From Paractinoplanes durhamensis (GTDB taxonomy: Bacteria; Actinomycetota; Actinomycetes; Mycobacteriales; Micromonosporaceae), in NCBI RefSeq assembly GCF_016862175.1, contig NZ_BOML01000005.1, positions 152,862 through 216,861 of the forward strand: a stretch of DNA of 64,000 nt, given 5' to 3'. Under the pieces are notes generated by a model that was given only the letters and a program-made list of their open reading frames with translations, made no database searches and was not told where the DNA came from. A program made the position numbers and the translations under genes. Below are positions 7,987 to 14,813 of this stretch, in pieces. How positions within the stretch are numbered: position 1 is the first letter of the stretch; every line of letters begins with the position of its first letter.

Positions 7987-8787
7987 GTGACCACTTTCCT
8001 CAGTGACGGCCTTCGTCTGGCCGGCGTTCTGCATCGCACCGACGACCCACAGGCCATCGTCCTCACCGGACCGTTCACCGGCGTGAAGGAGCAGGTGACC
8101 GGCGTCTACGCCGAGCGGTTCGCGGCCGAGGGCTTCACCACGCTCGCCTTCGACCACCGCGGCTGGGGCGCGAGCGAGGGCCGTCCGCAGCACGAGGACA
8201 GCCAGGGCAAACTCGCCGACCTGCGGGCGGCGGTGGGGCTGCTGGCCGCGGACGGCTACCGGGTGTCGGTGGTCGGGATCTGCCTGGGCGGCGGCTACGC
8301 GATGAAGGCGGCCGCCACCGATCCGCGGGTGGCCGCGGTGGCCGGCATCGCGGGCGCCTACAACAGCCCGGCCTTCTTCGCCGAGCGGATGGGCCTGGCC
8401 GGCTATCGCGACGCGCTGCGCGGCATGCTCGACCGCTACGACGAGGTGCTCCCGGCGGTCGCGGCCGAGGGCGAGGCCGCGATGCCCGGCGAGGAGCCGT
8501 GGTCCTACTACTCCACCCACAGCGACAATTGGGTCAATCAGGTCACCCGCGGCTCGCTGCACAGCCTGATGACCCTGGACGTGCTGTCCGCCCGGCCACT
8601 GCTGCCGCCCAGCCTGGTGGTGCACGGCCGCACGGACGACTACTGCTCGCCCGAGCTGGCCGAGGCGCTGCATGCCGACGAGACGGTCTGGCTGGACTGC
8701 GAGCGCCACGTCGACCTCTACGACGCCGAGCCCTACGTCACTCAGGCGGTCGCGGCGACCGCAGGCTTCCTGCGGAAGCACGGCTGA
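7987..8787 (+). CDS. Alpha/beta hydrolase, dienelactone-hydrolase-like
   Basis: A 266-residue alpha/beta hydrolase with GTG start. The oxyanion strand is IVLTGPFTGVKEQV, the nucleophile elbow reads GICLGGGYA with Cys99 where most members have Ser, the acid is in VHGRTDDYC and the His in CERHVDLYD. A Cys nucleophile in a GxCxGG elbow is the hallmark of dienelactone hydrolases and their YcjY-type relatives. Substrate is unknown. It is read divergently from the HxlR-type regulator 56 bases away, which may control it. The 3' end overlaps the convergent VanZ-like gene by 50 bases. Confidence 0.88.
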   Translation: MTTFLSDGLRLAGVLHRTDDPQAIVLTGPFTGVKEQVTGVYAERFAAEGFTTLAFDHRGWGASEGRPQHEDSQGKLADLRAAVGLLAADGYRVSVVGICLGGGYAMKAAATDPRVAAVAGIAGAYNSPAFFAERMGLAGYRDALRGMLDRYDEVLPAVAAEGEAAMPGEEPWSYYSTHSDNWVNQVTRGSLHSLMTLDVLSARPLLPPSLVVHGRTDDYCSPELAEALHADETVWLDCERHVDLYDAEPYVTQAVAATAGFLRKHG

Positions 8788-9196
8788 GCGCGGCGCGGTG
8801 CGCTTTGTGGGGTACGGCGAGACGCAGTGCCGCCAGGCCCGCCAGCGCGCCGGCCGTGTTCGCGATCAGGTCGTTGATGTCGACGGTGCGCCGGCTGCCC
8901 AGGGTCAGTCCGAGAATCAGCTGAGTGAGCTCGATGCAGCCACTGGCGACAAGCGCATGACCGAAGATTTTCCGGTACGCGTCGGTCCGCGGCCATTGCA
9001 GCGGCAGCAGCACGCCGACCGGCACGAACATGATCACGTTGAGCACGAAGCTCGGCGCATCCACCACGAACGGGATGTAGTGGATCATCGTCCACCACGG
9101 CTGACCGGCCCAGTACGCCGACGGATGCGGCCGGATCGGGAAGATCGTCACGGCGATGACACCGATGGCGTACGCCAGGAGAAGGAAGCGCCGCAC
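8738..9196 (-). CDS. VanZ-like membrane protein
   Basis: A 152-residue VanZ-family protein with about four membrane helices: FLLLAYAIGVIAVTIFPI, FVLNVIMFVPVGVLLPL, ALVASGCIELTQLILGL and ANTAGALAGLAALRLAV. The family-typical acidic/polar signature SGCIELTQ...DINDLIANTAGA is intact. Relatives confer low teicoplanin resistance in VanA clusters but most chromosomal copies have no known job. GTG 9196 is chosen for the preceding AGGGTGGG ribosome site. The start faces the TetR gene across 90 bases that carry the operator-like repeat at 9249-9263. No vancomycin-resistance genes are nearby. Confidence 0.85.
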   Translation of the reverse strand: MRRFLLLAYAIGVIAVTIFPIRPHPSAYWAGQPWWTMIHYIPFVVDAPSFVLNVIMFVPVGVLLPLQWPRTDAYRKIFGHALVASGCIELTQLILGLTLGSRRTVDINDLIANTAGALAGLAALRLAVPHKAHRAALSRASAGSLRSPRPPE

Positions 9197-9230
9197 AACC
9201 CACCCTAACGAGCCGGCGTAACTCGGGTCA

Positions 9231-9263
9231 CTTGCAGTCGATAAAAGTTTGCAGTGCCTGCAA
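9231..9263. promoter_or_regulatory. Putative TetR operator with three half-sites
   Basis: TTGCAG (9249-9254) and CTGCAA (9258-9263) form a perfect inverted repeat around TGC. A third copy, CTTGCAG, lies at 9231-9237. It is placed 24 bases before the TetR start and 35-67 bases before the divergent VanZ-like start. AAGTTTG also occurs twice directly (9245-9251, 9262-9268). Autoregulation by the TetR protein is inferred from position. Confidence 0.65.
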
Positions 9264-9286
9264 GTTTGGCCGTAGCCTCCTGCCCC

Positions 9287-9895
9287 ATGGGCCTCCGGGA
9301 CCGCAAGAAGCAACAGACCCGTTCCGCACTGACCGATGCCGCGCTACGTCTGGCCGACGAGCGCGGCCTCGACCACGTGACCGTCGAGGAGATCAGCGCG
9401 GCCGCCGACGTCTCGCCGCGGACGTTCTTCAACTACTTCGCCACCAAGGACGACGCCATCCTCGGCGACCCGGTGATCACCGCCGAGACGGTCTGCGAGC
9501 GGCTGCTCGCCGTTCCGCGCGAGGTTCCGATCATCGATGCCGTGCTGGGTGTGTTCACACCGGCGATCGAGCAGATCCAGGCCGACCGCGAGCTGTGGCT
9601 GCTCCGGATGCGCGTGATCAAGAACAACCCGGCGCTGCTCCCGATCCTGTTCGCCCGGGGAGCCGCCGACGAGCAACTGTTCGTGGCCGCCGTCGCCGCC
9701 CGGGGCGGACTCTCCGCCGAGGACACCTTCCCGCAGCTGGCCGCCGTGGTCACCGGCGCGGCGTTCCGCGTCGCGATGATGCGCTGGTCCGCGGCCGGCC
9801 CGGACCACCGGCTCGCCGATTTCGTCTGCGAGGCCTTCGGACTGCTCGCCGCCGGCCTTGCCCACCCTGTCCCTACCCATCAGGAAGTTGTGTGA
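9287..9895 (+). CDS. TetR-family transcriptional repressor
   Basis: A 202-residue TetR regulator. Residues 1-55 hold the DNA-binding domain MGLRDRKKQQTRSALTDAAL...VTVEEISAAADVSPRTFFNYFATKDD; the C-terminal helices form the ligand pocket and dimer face. ATG 9287 is the family-typical start. Its stop lies 1 base before the MFS gene start (TGACATG), so the two are one operon: a ligand-responsive repressor with its efflux pump. A palindromic operator candidate lies immediately upstream. Confidence 0.93.
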   Translation: MGLRDRKKQQTRSALTDAALRLADERGLDHVTVEEISAAADVSPRTFFNYFATKDDAILGDPVITAETVCERLLAVPREVPIIDAVLGVFTPAIEQIQADRELWLLRMRVIKNNPALLPILFARGAADEQLFVAAVAARGGLSAEDTFPQLAAVVTGAAFRVAMMRWSAAGPDHRLADFVCEAFGLLAAGLAHPVPTHQEVV

Positions 9896-9896
9896 C

Positions 9897-11543
9897 ATGT
9901 CAGTCACCGACAACGCCGAAGCGACGGTCGCGGAAGACGCCGTCACCCTCGCCGGCGAGCCGATCGCGGCCGAAGCGGTCGACGCCGCGATCAGCGGCAG
10001 CGAATCACCCGCCCGGATGACCCACCGCGAGGTGATCCAGGCGCTGTCCGGCCTCATGCTCGGCATGTTCGTCTCGATCCTCGCCTCGACGATCGTCTCG
10101 AACGCGCTGCCCCGGATCATCGCCGACCTCGGCGGCAGCCAGTCCGTCTACACCTGGATCGTCACCACCGAGCTGCTGGCGATGACCGCGACCGTCCCGC
10201 TCTGGGGCAAGCTCGCCGACCTCTACAGCAAGAAGCTGCTGATCCAGGTGTCGCTGCTGCTGTTCGTGGCCGGCTCGCTGATCGCCGGCTTCACCCCGAA
10301 CGTCGGCGTCCTGCTGGTCAGCCGGATCGCGCAGGGCGTCGGCGCGGGCGGCATGAGCGCGCTCGCGATGATCGTGATGGCCGCGATGATCCCGCCGCGC
10401 GAGCTCGGCCGCTACTCCGGCATGTTCGGCGCGGTCTTCGGCGTCGCCACCATCGCCGGCCCGCTGATCGGCGGCGTCCTGGTGGACACCGACTGGCTCG
10501 GCTGGCGCTGGTGCTTCTTCATCGGCGTGCCGTTCTCGGTGGCCGCGATCATCCTGCTGCAGAAGACCCTGCACCTGCCGACCGCCCGGCGCGCGGTGAA
10601 GATCGACTGGCTGGGCGCGTTCCTGATCACGGCCGGCGTCAGCACCCTGCTGATCTGGTCCACGCTGGCCGGTCAGCACTTCGACTGGGCGTCCTGGGAG
10701 ACCGCGGCCTTCGTGGTGGGCGGCATCGTGCTGCTGGCGCTGGCCGTCCTGGTCGAGTCGAAGGCGCCCGAGCCGATCATCCCGCTCGGCATCTTCCGCA
10801 GCCGCACCGTCAGCCTGACGATCGTGGCCAGCGTGCTCGTCGGGGTGGCCCTGTTCGGCGGCACGGTCTTCCTGTCGCAGTACTTCCAGGTCGCTCTCGG
10901 TAAGTCGCCGACCGTCGCGGGCCTGATGAGCCTGCCGATGATTTTCGGTCTGCTGCTCTCCTCGACGATTGCCGGGCAGCTCATCACGAAGTTCGGCAAA
11001 TGGAAGATGTACCTGGTCGCGGGCGCGATCGTGATGACCGCCGGGATGCTGCTGCTCGCCACCATCGACGCGACGACAAGCGTGCTGCTCCTGTCGATCC
11101 ACATGCTGGTGCTCGGCGTCGGGGTCGGCATGCTCATGCAGAACCTGGTGCTCGCCGCCCAGAACGACGTGCCCGCCACCGAGCTGGGCGCGGCCACCTC
11201 GGCGCTGACCTTCTTCCGCAGCCTGGGCGGTGCGATCGGGGTGAGCGCGCTCGGTGCGGTGCTCGCCAACCGGGTGACGTCGCTGTTCGCTGAGAAGTTC
11301 GGTGCGGCCGCGGCGTCGGCCGGCGACGGCAAGGTGCCGGACCTGAGCACCCTGCCACCGGACGTCCTCGCGGTGATCAAGGACATCTACGGCGAGGCCA
11401 CCGCGGATCTGTTCCTGGTGGGGGCGCCGATCGCGTTCCTGGCGATCATCGCGGTGATCTTCATCAAGGAGAAGCCGCTGTCCGCCCTCTCCGGCGACGA
11501 GCGCCGGGCCCAGGAGGAGGCGGCCGGGATCCCGCTGCACTAG
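9897..11543 (+). CDS. MFS multidrug efflux transporter, DHA2 (14-TM) type
   Basis: A 548-residue drug:H+ antiporter of the EmrB/QacA group. After an acidic 45-residue N-tail the 14 membrane helices begin at VIQALSGLMLGMFVSIL. Family motifs seen: LPRIIADLGG after helix 1, WGKLADLYSKK (motif A), and GPLIGGVLVD in helix 5 (motif C, antiporter signature). It is expected in the cytoplasmic membrane exporting hydrophobic or cationic drugs. The start ATG 9897 has AGGAAG upstream inside the tetR end and is translationally coupled to tetR. Confidence 0.93.
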   Translation: MSVTDNAEATVAEDAVTLAGEPIAAEAVDAAISGSESPARMTHREVIQALSGLMLGMFVSILASTIVSNALPRIIADLGGSQSVYTWIVTTELLAMTATVPLWGKLADLYSKKLLIQVSLLLFVAGSLIAGFTPNVGVLLVSRIAQGVGAGGMSALAMIVMAAMIPPRELGRYSGMFGAVFGVATIAGPLIGGVLVDTDWLGWRWCFFIGVPFSVAAIILLQKTLHLPTARRAVKIDWLGAFLITAGVSTLLIWSTLAGQHFDWASWETAAFVVGGIVLLALAVLVESKAPEPIIPLGIFRSRTVSLTIVASVLVGVALFGGTVFLSQYFQVALGKSPTVAGLMSLPMIFGLLLSSTIAGQLITKFGKWKMYLVAGAIVMTAGMLLLATIDATTSVLLLSIHMLVLGVGVGMLMQNLVLAAQNDVPATELGAATSALTFFRSLGGAIGVSALGAVLANRVTSLFAEKFGAAAASAGDGKVPDLSTLPPDVLAVIKDIYGEATADLFLVGAPIAFLAIIAVIFIKEKPLSALSGDERRAQEEAAGIPLH

Positions 11544-11573
11544 GCAGGGTTGACCTGGCCGGAAACGGTCGAC

Positions 11574-11613
11574 GACCATCGCCCGGACGAGTGAATCTCC
11601 CCGGGCGCTGGTC
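11574..11613. terminator. Bidirectional hairpin terminator
   Basis: Thirteen-base arms with one mismatch (GACCATCGCCCGG at 11574-11586 against CCGGGCGCTGGTC at 11601-11613) stand between the MFS stop and the convergent STAS gene stop. No T-run follows, as is common in actinobacteria. Confidence 0.65.
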
Positions 11614-11621
11614 GGGCCGGG

Positions 11622-11978
11622 TCAGGACGGGCGAAGGCCCACCGAGGTGCGCGGCGACGGCGGCTCGGCGCAGCCCAGCAGGCCGACCAGCCCGGAAACC
11701 CAGAGCTGGCGGTAGACCGTGGGGCTGGGGTGGCTGACCACGAGCTTCACGCCGCTGGCGGCGGCGGTGTGGAAACAGGCCACCAGGATGCCGATGCCGA
11801 TGCTGTCGATCAGCATGACCCGTTGCAGGTCGAGGCAGATCCTGCCCGGTGTACTGCTGGTCAGGACGTCATTGACGGCGTCCCGCATCACGTGAGCATT
11901 GTCTAGGTCGATCTCACCGCTTGGCGCGATTTCGACGGTGCCATCGGCCAACTGGCGCGTGGTGATCGGCAGATACAC
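11622..11978 (-). CDS. STAS-domain anti-sigma-factor antagonist
   Basis: A 118-residue single-domain SpoIIAA/RsbV-like protein. The STAS core is visible: VEIAPSGEIDLDNAHVMRDAV, then RICLDLQRVMLIDSIGIGILVACFHTA. Ser59 in MLIDSIGIG is the conserved site phosphorylated by RsbW-type kinases. The dephosphorylated form normally binds the anti-sigma kinase and frees the sigma factor. No cognate kinase gene is in the window. GTG 11978 is chosen for the GGAAGAGGG ribosome site 7 bases upstream and because the fold starts there. Confidence 0.88.
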   Translation of the reverse strand: MYLPITTRQLADGTVEIAPSGEIDLDNAHVMRDAVNDVLTSSTPGRICLDLQRVMLIDSIGIGILVACFHTAAASGVKLVVSHPSPTVYRQLWVSGLVGLLGCAEPPSPRTSVGLRPS

Positions 11979-12199
11979 GGCTGCCCTCTTCCTGGCGTCG
12001 AGCGGGCCGACGCCGACTACCGCGTGGAGTCCCGCCCGCCGGCCCATGGCTCGGCCGAGCGTCGAGCACCTCGCCCAGGCGCCGCTTCTCCCACCGCGTT
12101 CCTACAACAATCCGCTGGTCGGTAAGTTACGCCACGTAGGCGCGGAACGCCAGAGTAGTTCATATGGCCTGAATGTGCTGGAACGGTCAGCGCGTGGCG

Positions 12200-12215
12200 G
12201 GAACGTTGACGTTCC
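12200..12215. promoter_or_regulatory. Palindrome upstream of the AraC-type regulator
   Basis: GGAACGT (12200-12206) and ACGTTCC (12209-12215) are exact inverted copies around TG, 49 bases before the AraC-type gene. Operator function, possibly autoregulation, is inferred from position only. Confidence 0.45.
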
Positions 12216-12263
12216 ACGTATCGGGGCCGAATACTCACGGTATGCGATGGAGTCCCCTTCGGT

Positions 12264-13268
12264 ATGGCTGACGTCTACCCAAGGTCCGGACCAGCACCAT
12301 CCGAAGTGCCCGACATAATCCACTTCAGCAGCGTAGATATCGATCAAGCGCGAACTGCGCTAAATCGTTTCTACTATCCGGTGGCAGTCGGCGTCCTGGA
12401 CGGTGCGGAAGGTTTCGGCCTCGGAATGGAAGTGATCCAACTCGGACCACTCACGGTCGGGCAGCTCAGTTATGCCTCGCCGATGATCCTGACGATGGCC
12501 GAGCTGGACGCCTACCACGTCAGCATGCCCACCACCGGCCGTATGCAGGCCAGGCATGCCGGGCACGAGGTGATGGCCGACCCGTCGACCGCCGCCGTCT
12601 TCGGCCCGGGCAAGCCGGTCTACACCCGGCACGACGGCAATTCGGCCGAGCTCGCCATCAAGATCGAGCGCGCCGCGCTGGAGCAGGAGCTCGCCGGCCT
12701 GCTGGGTCGCCCGGTCGAGGGACCGATCGCCCTGCCGCCCGCCATCGACCTGTCCTCCGGCCCCAGCCATGCGTGGAGCCGCCTGGTGCGGCTGCTGCGC
12801 GACGAGTTGGAGTACCCGGAGACCCTGATCTGCCACCCGCTGATCGCCGAGCAGCTGCGCAGCAGCGTGCTCAGCGGCCTGCTGCTGAGCGTGCCGCACC
12901 AGTTCCACGCCGAGCTGACCGGCCCGGCCGTCGCCGGGCCGCCGCGGGCGATCCGCCGGGTGGTGGACGCCATCCACGACGAGCCGGAACGCGCGTTCAC
13001 GGTGGCCGACCTGGCCGCGATCGCCGGGACGAGCGTGCGGTCCCTGCAGGAGGGTTTCCGGCGGCACGTCGGGGCTACCCCGATGGCCTATCTGCAGCAG
13101 GAACGCCTGACGCGGGTGCACGAGACGCTGCGCCGCTCGGACCCGCTGCGGGTCACGGTGGCCACCGTCGCGCATCGCTGGGGCTTCGCCCACCTGGGCC
13201 GGTTCGCCTCCGCCTATCGCGGGCGCTTCGGGGTGCCGCCGTCGGAGACCCTACGGTCAGCGGGCTGA
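12264..13268 (+). CDS. AraC-family transcriptional regulator
   Basis: A 334-residue regulator. Residues 20-200 are the AraC-binding-like cupin domain typical of regulators in the NphR/FeaR group (AYHVSMPTTGRMQARHAGHE). Residues 230-334 form the double helix-turn-helix: FTVADLAAIAGTSVRSLQEGFRRHVGATPMAYLQQERL and VATVAHRWGFAHLGRFASAYRGRFG, with the closing GVPPSETLR. Related proteins activate aromatic or amine catabolic operons; none is adjacent, so the target is unknown. The start lies after a weak GGAG. The stop is 14 bases from the convergent gene at 13283. Confidence 0.9.
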   Translation: MADVYPRSGPAPSEVPDIIHFSSVDIDQARTALNRFYYPVAVGVLDGAEGFGLGMEVIQLGPLTVGQLSYASPMILTMAELDAYHVSMPTTGRMQARHAGHEVMADPSTAAVFGPGKPVYTRHDGNSAELAIKIERAALEQELAGLLGRPVEGPIALPPAIDLSSGPSHAWSRLVRLLRDELEYPETLICHPLIAEQLRSSVLSGLLLSVPHQFHAELTGPAVAGPPRAIRRVVDAIHDEPERAFTVADLAAIAGTSVRSLQEGFRRHVGATPMAYLQQERLTRVHETLRRSDPLRVTVATVAHRWGFAHLGRFASAYRGRFGVPPSETLRSAG

Positions 13269-13270
13269 AT

Positions 13271-13296
13271 CACTCGCCCGGATCACTCGCCCGGAT
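13271..13296. repeat. Exact 13-bp tandem duplication
   Basis: CACTCGCCCGGAT occurs twice in direct tandem (13271-13283, 13284-13296), followed by CACT. The convergent gene's stop codon (13283-13285, minus strand) spans the junction, so the duplication probably rewrote its last codons. Confidence 0.8.
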
Positions 13297-13648
13297 CACT
13301 GCGGCGCGGCTGGGGTACGCCGTTCGGCCGGCGGATGCCGCCCGGCGCGCCGAACAGGTGGCCACGCGGCGGAACCCAGTCCCGGAACTGGCCCAGGCGA
13401 CGTGGCACGGCGATGAGCTCGCCGTCCCCGGCGCCGCGCTGCTCGCGCAGGTAGGCCACCACCCGGGCGGCGGCCACGCCACCGTCCTCGGCGATGCCCA
13501 GCAGCATGCGGCGCGTCTCGGCGGCATCCTGGTCGTCCTGGTCGAAGCCGGGCAACTCGCCCGCCGACCGGCGCAACAGGGCGGCCACACCGGCCAGGGC
13601 CTGCATCGCGTCACATGCATCCCGCTCCGCGTCGGACAGGCTCGTCAC
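13283..13648 (-). CDS. Hypothetical small soluble protein
   Basis: A 121-residue protein not assigned to a family. The N-terminal half is helical and acidic (DAERDACDAMQALAGVAALLRRSAGELPGFDQDDQDAAETRRMLLGIAEDGG); the C-terminal half is basic and Pro/Gly-rich (VPPRGHLFGAPGGIRRP). GTG 13648 is chosen for an excellent ribosome site, GAGGGGGAG, 5 bases upstream. Its last codons are encoded by a 13-bp tandem duplication, so the tail may be recent. It is read toward the AraC-type gene. Confidence 0.65.
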   Translation of the reverse strand: MTSLSDAERDACDAMQALAGVAALLRRSAGELPGFDQDDQDAAETRRMLLGIAEDGGVAAARVVAYLREQRGAGDGELIAVPRRLGQFRDWVPPRGHLFGAPGGIRRPNGVPQPRRSDPGE

Positions 13649-13879
13649 GCGTCTCCCCCTCACCAACACGATCGGGGGCGGCCCAAGGCGGGCCTTTCCC
13701 AACACGTGCCACGCGAAAATGTATTCGGCCCACTACGTAGCGTCCATCCGTAACGCGCAATCCCTGTCCAGTTAGCGCTCAGTTCGTCCCCCGACGGCAT
13801 GATCGTCCGTTTCCGCCCCATGGTCACGATGGGCACAACGGGGTAAGACGAAAGGGACTCAAGTTCCTGGAGGGACGAC

Positions 13880-14170
13880 ATGACCGACGAACTTCGCCCG
13901 CCGCTCGAGGAGAGCGACGCGGTGGCGGACGCGATCGAGGACGACGTGGCGGTGGACGCCTTCATCACCGGCGGCGGTACCGACCGGGACAATCCGGAGT
14001 TTCTGCCGCCGGGCCAGGAGCCGGCCTGGCGCACCGGGGCCGACCAGCCCTGGGATCCGGAGGATCTGGCCGTCGCCGAGGGCCGCGACCCCACCCCGGA
14101 GAACGTGGCCCGGGCCCGCAAGGAACTCGAGGAGGACGGCCCCGCGGCCATCGAGCGAACCGTTCCCTAG
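13880..14170 (+). CDS. Small acidic hypothetical protein
   Basis: A 96-residue, very acidic protein (DELRPPLEESDAVADAIEDDVAVD) with a conserved-looking centre, RDNPEFLPPGQEPAWRTGADQPWDPEDLAVAEGRDPTPENVARAR. No cysteine, signal or membrane segment. It is likely an intrinsically disordered cytoplasmic protein. Start ATG 13880 has GGAGGG 7 bases upstream. Its TAG stop forms the first bases of the 55-bp hairpin at 14169-14223. Function unknown. Confidence 0.72.
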   Translation: MTDELRPPLEESDAVADAIEDDVAVDAFITGGGTDRDNPEFLPPGQEPAWRTGADQPWDPEDLAVAEGRDPTPENVARARKELEEDGPAAIERTVP

Positions 14171-14223
14171 CGCCTGTTCTAAGAGGGGGGCCGTAGCCCG
14201 TCTCCCCTCTTGAAACAGGCGCT
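14169..14223. terminator. 55-bp long hairpin, terminator-like or REP-like
   Basis: Exact 10-base outer arms AGCGCCTGTT (14169-14178) and AACAGGCGCT (14214-14223) enclose a second stem, AAGAGGGG with CCCCTCTT. It begins on the stop codon of the small acidic protein gene and ends 63 bases before the sigma factor gene. It probably terminates the upstream transcript; symmetric ends also resemble a REP element. Confidence 0.65.
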
Positions 14224-14232
14224 GATTCGGTA

Positions 14233-14259
14233 CAACCCAACCGGCCGGTTTCCCGTCTA
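14233..14259 (+). promoter_or_regulatory. ECF-type promoter with internal palindrome
   Basis: CAACCC (14233-14238) as -35 and CGTCTA (14254-14259) as -10, 15 bases apart, match the general AAC...CGTC/CGTCTA pattern of ECF promoters, 26 bases before the sigma gene. The spacer contains the perfect palindrome AACCGGCCGGTT (14239-14250). Autoregulation by the encoded sigma factor is inferred. Confidence 0.5.
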
Positions 14260-14285
14260 GTGGGGAGACTCGGACGGGAGCGGGG

Positions 14286-14813
14286 ATGGATGACCGAACG
14301 GATGCGGCGTACCTGGGGTACGTCCACGGCCGGATACCGGCGCTGCGGCGGATCGCGTACCTGCTGAGCGGCGACGAACATCAGGCCGACGACCTGGTGC
14401 AGGAGACGATCACCAAGCTGTACGCGCGGTGGCCGCGGATCTCCGCGGTCGAGAACGTCGACGCGTACGTGCATTCCATGATGGTGCGCGCCTTTCTGGA
14501 CGAGAAGCGGCGCGGCTGGTGGCGGGTCGGGCTGTGGGGCGCCGGGCCGGACCGCGCCGCCTCCGGTCCGGCGCACGCCGCCGCCGATGACCGCACCGTG
14601 CTGCGGGCCGCGCTGGCCAGGGTGCCGCGCCGCCAGCAGGCGGTCCTCGTGCTGCGCTTCCTCTGCGATCGCCCGGTGGCCGAGGTGGCCGAGATCCTGG
14701 GCTGCTCGGAGGGCACGGTCAAGAGCCAGACCTCGCACGGCCTCAACGCCCTGCGCAAGATCCTCGGCGAGCCGCTGCCCGCCGGCCACGACAAGGGCGG
14801 GAGGCGGTCATGA
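14286..14813 (+). CDS. SigE-family ECF RNA polymerase sigma factor
   Basis: A 175-residue ECF sigma factor of the actinobacterial SigE family. Region 2 spans residues 10-75 (IPALRRIAYLLSGDEHQADDLVQETITKLYARW, then DAYVHSMMVRAFLDEKRR). Region 4 spans about 105-160 (LRAALARVPRRQQAVLVLRFLCDRPVAEVAEILGCSEGTVKSQTSHGLNALRKIL). It directs RNA polymerase to a small regulon, probably including its own operon (promoter at 14233-14259). The stop overlaps the next gene's start by four bases (ATGA), so the membrane partner is its likely anti-sigma or sensor. Confidence 0.93.
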   Translation: MDDRTDAAYLGYVHGRIPALRRIAYLLSGDEHQADDLVQETITKLYARWPRISAVENVDAYVHSMMVRAFLDEKRRGWWRVGLWGAGPDRAASGPAHAAADDRTVLRAALARVPRRQQAVLVLRFLCDRPVAEVAEILGCSEGTVKSQTSHGLNALRKILGEPLPAGHDKGGRRS

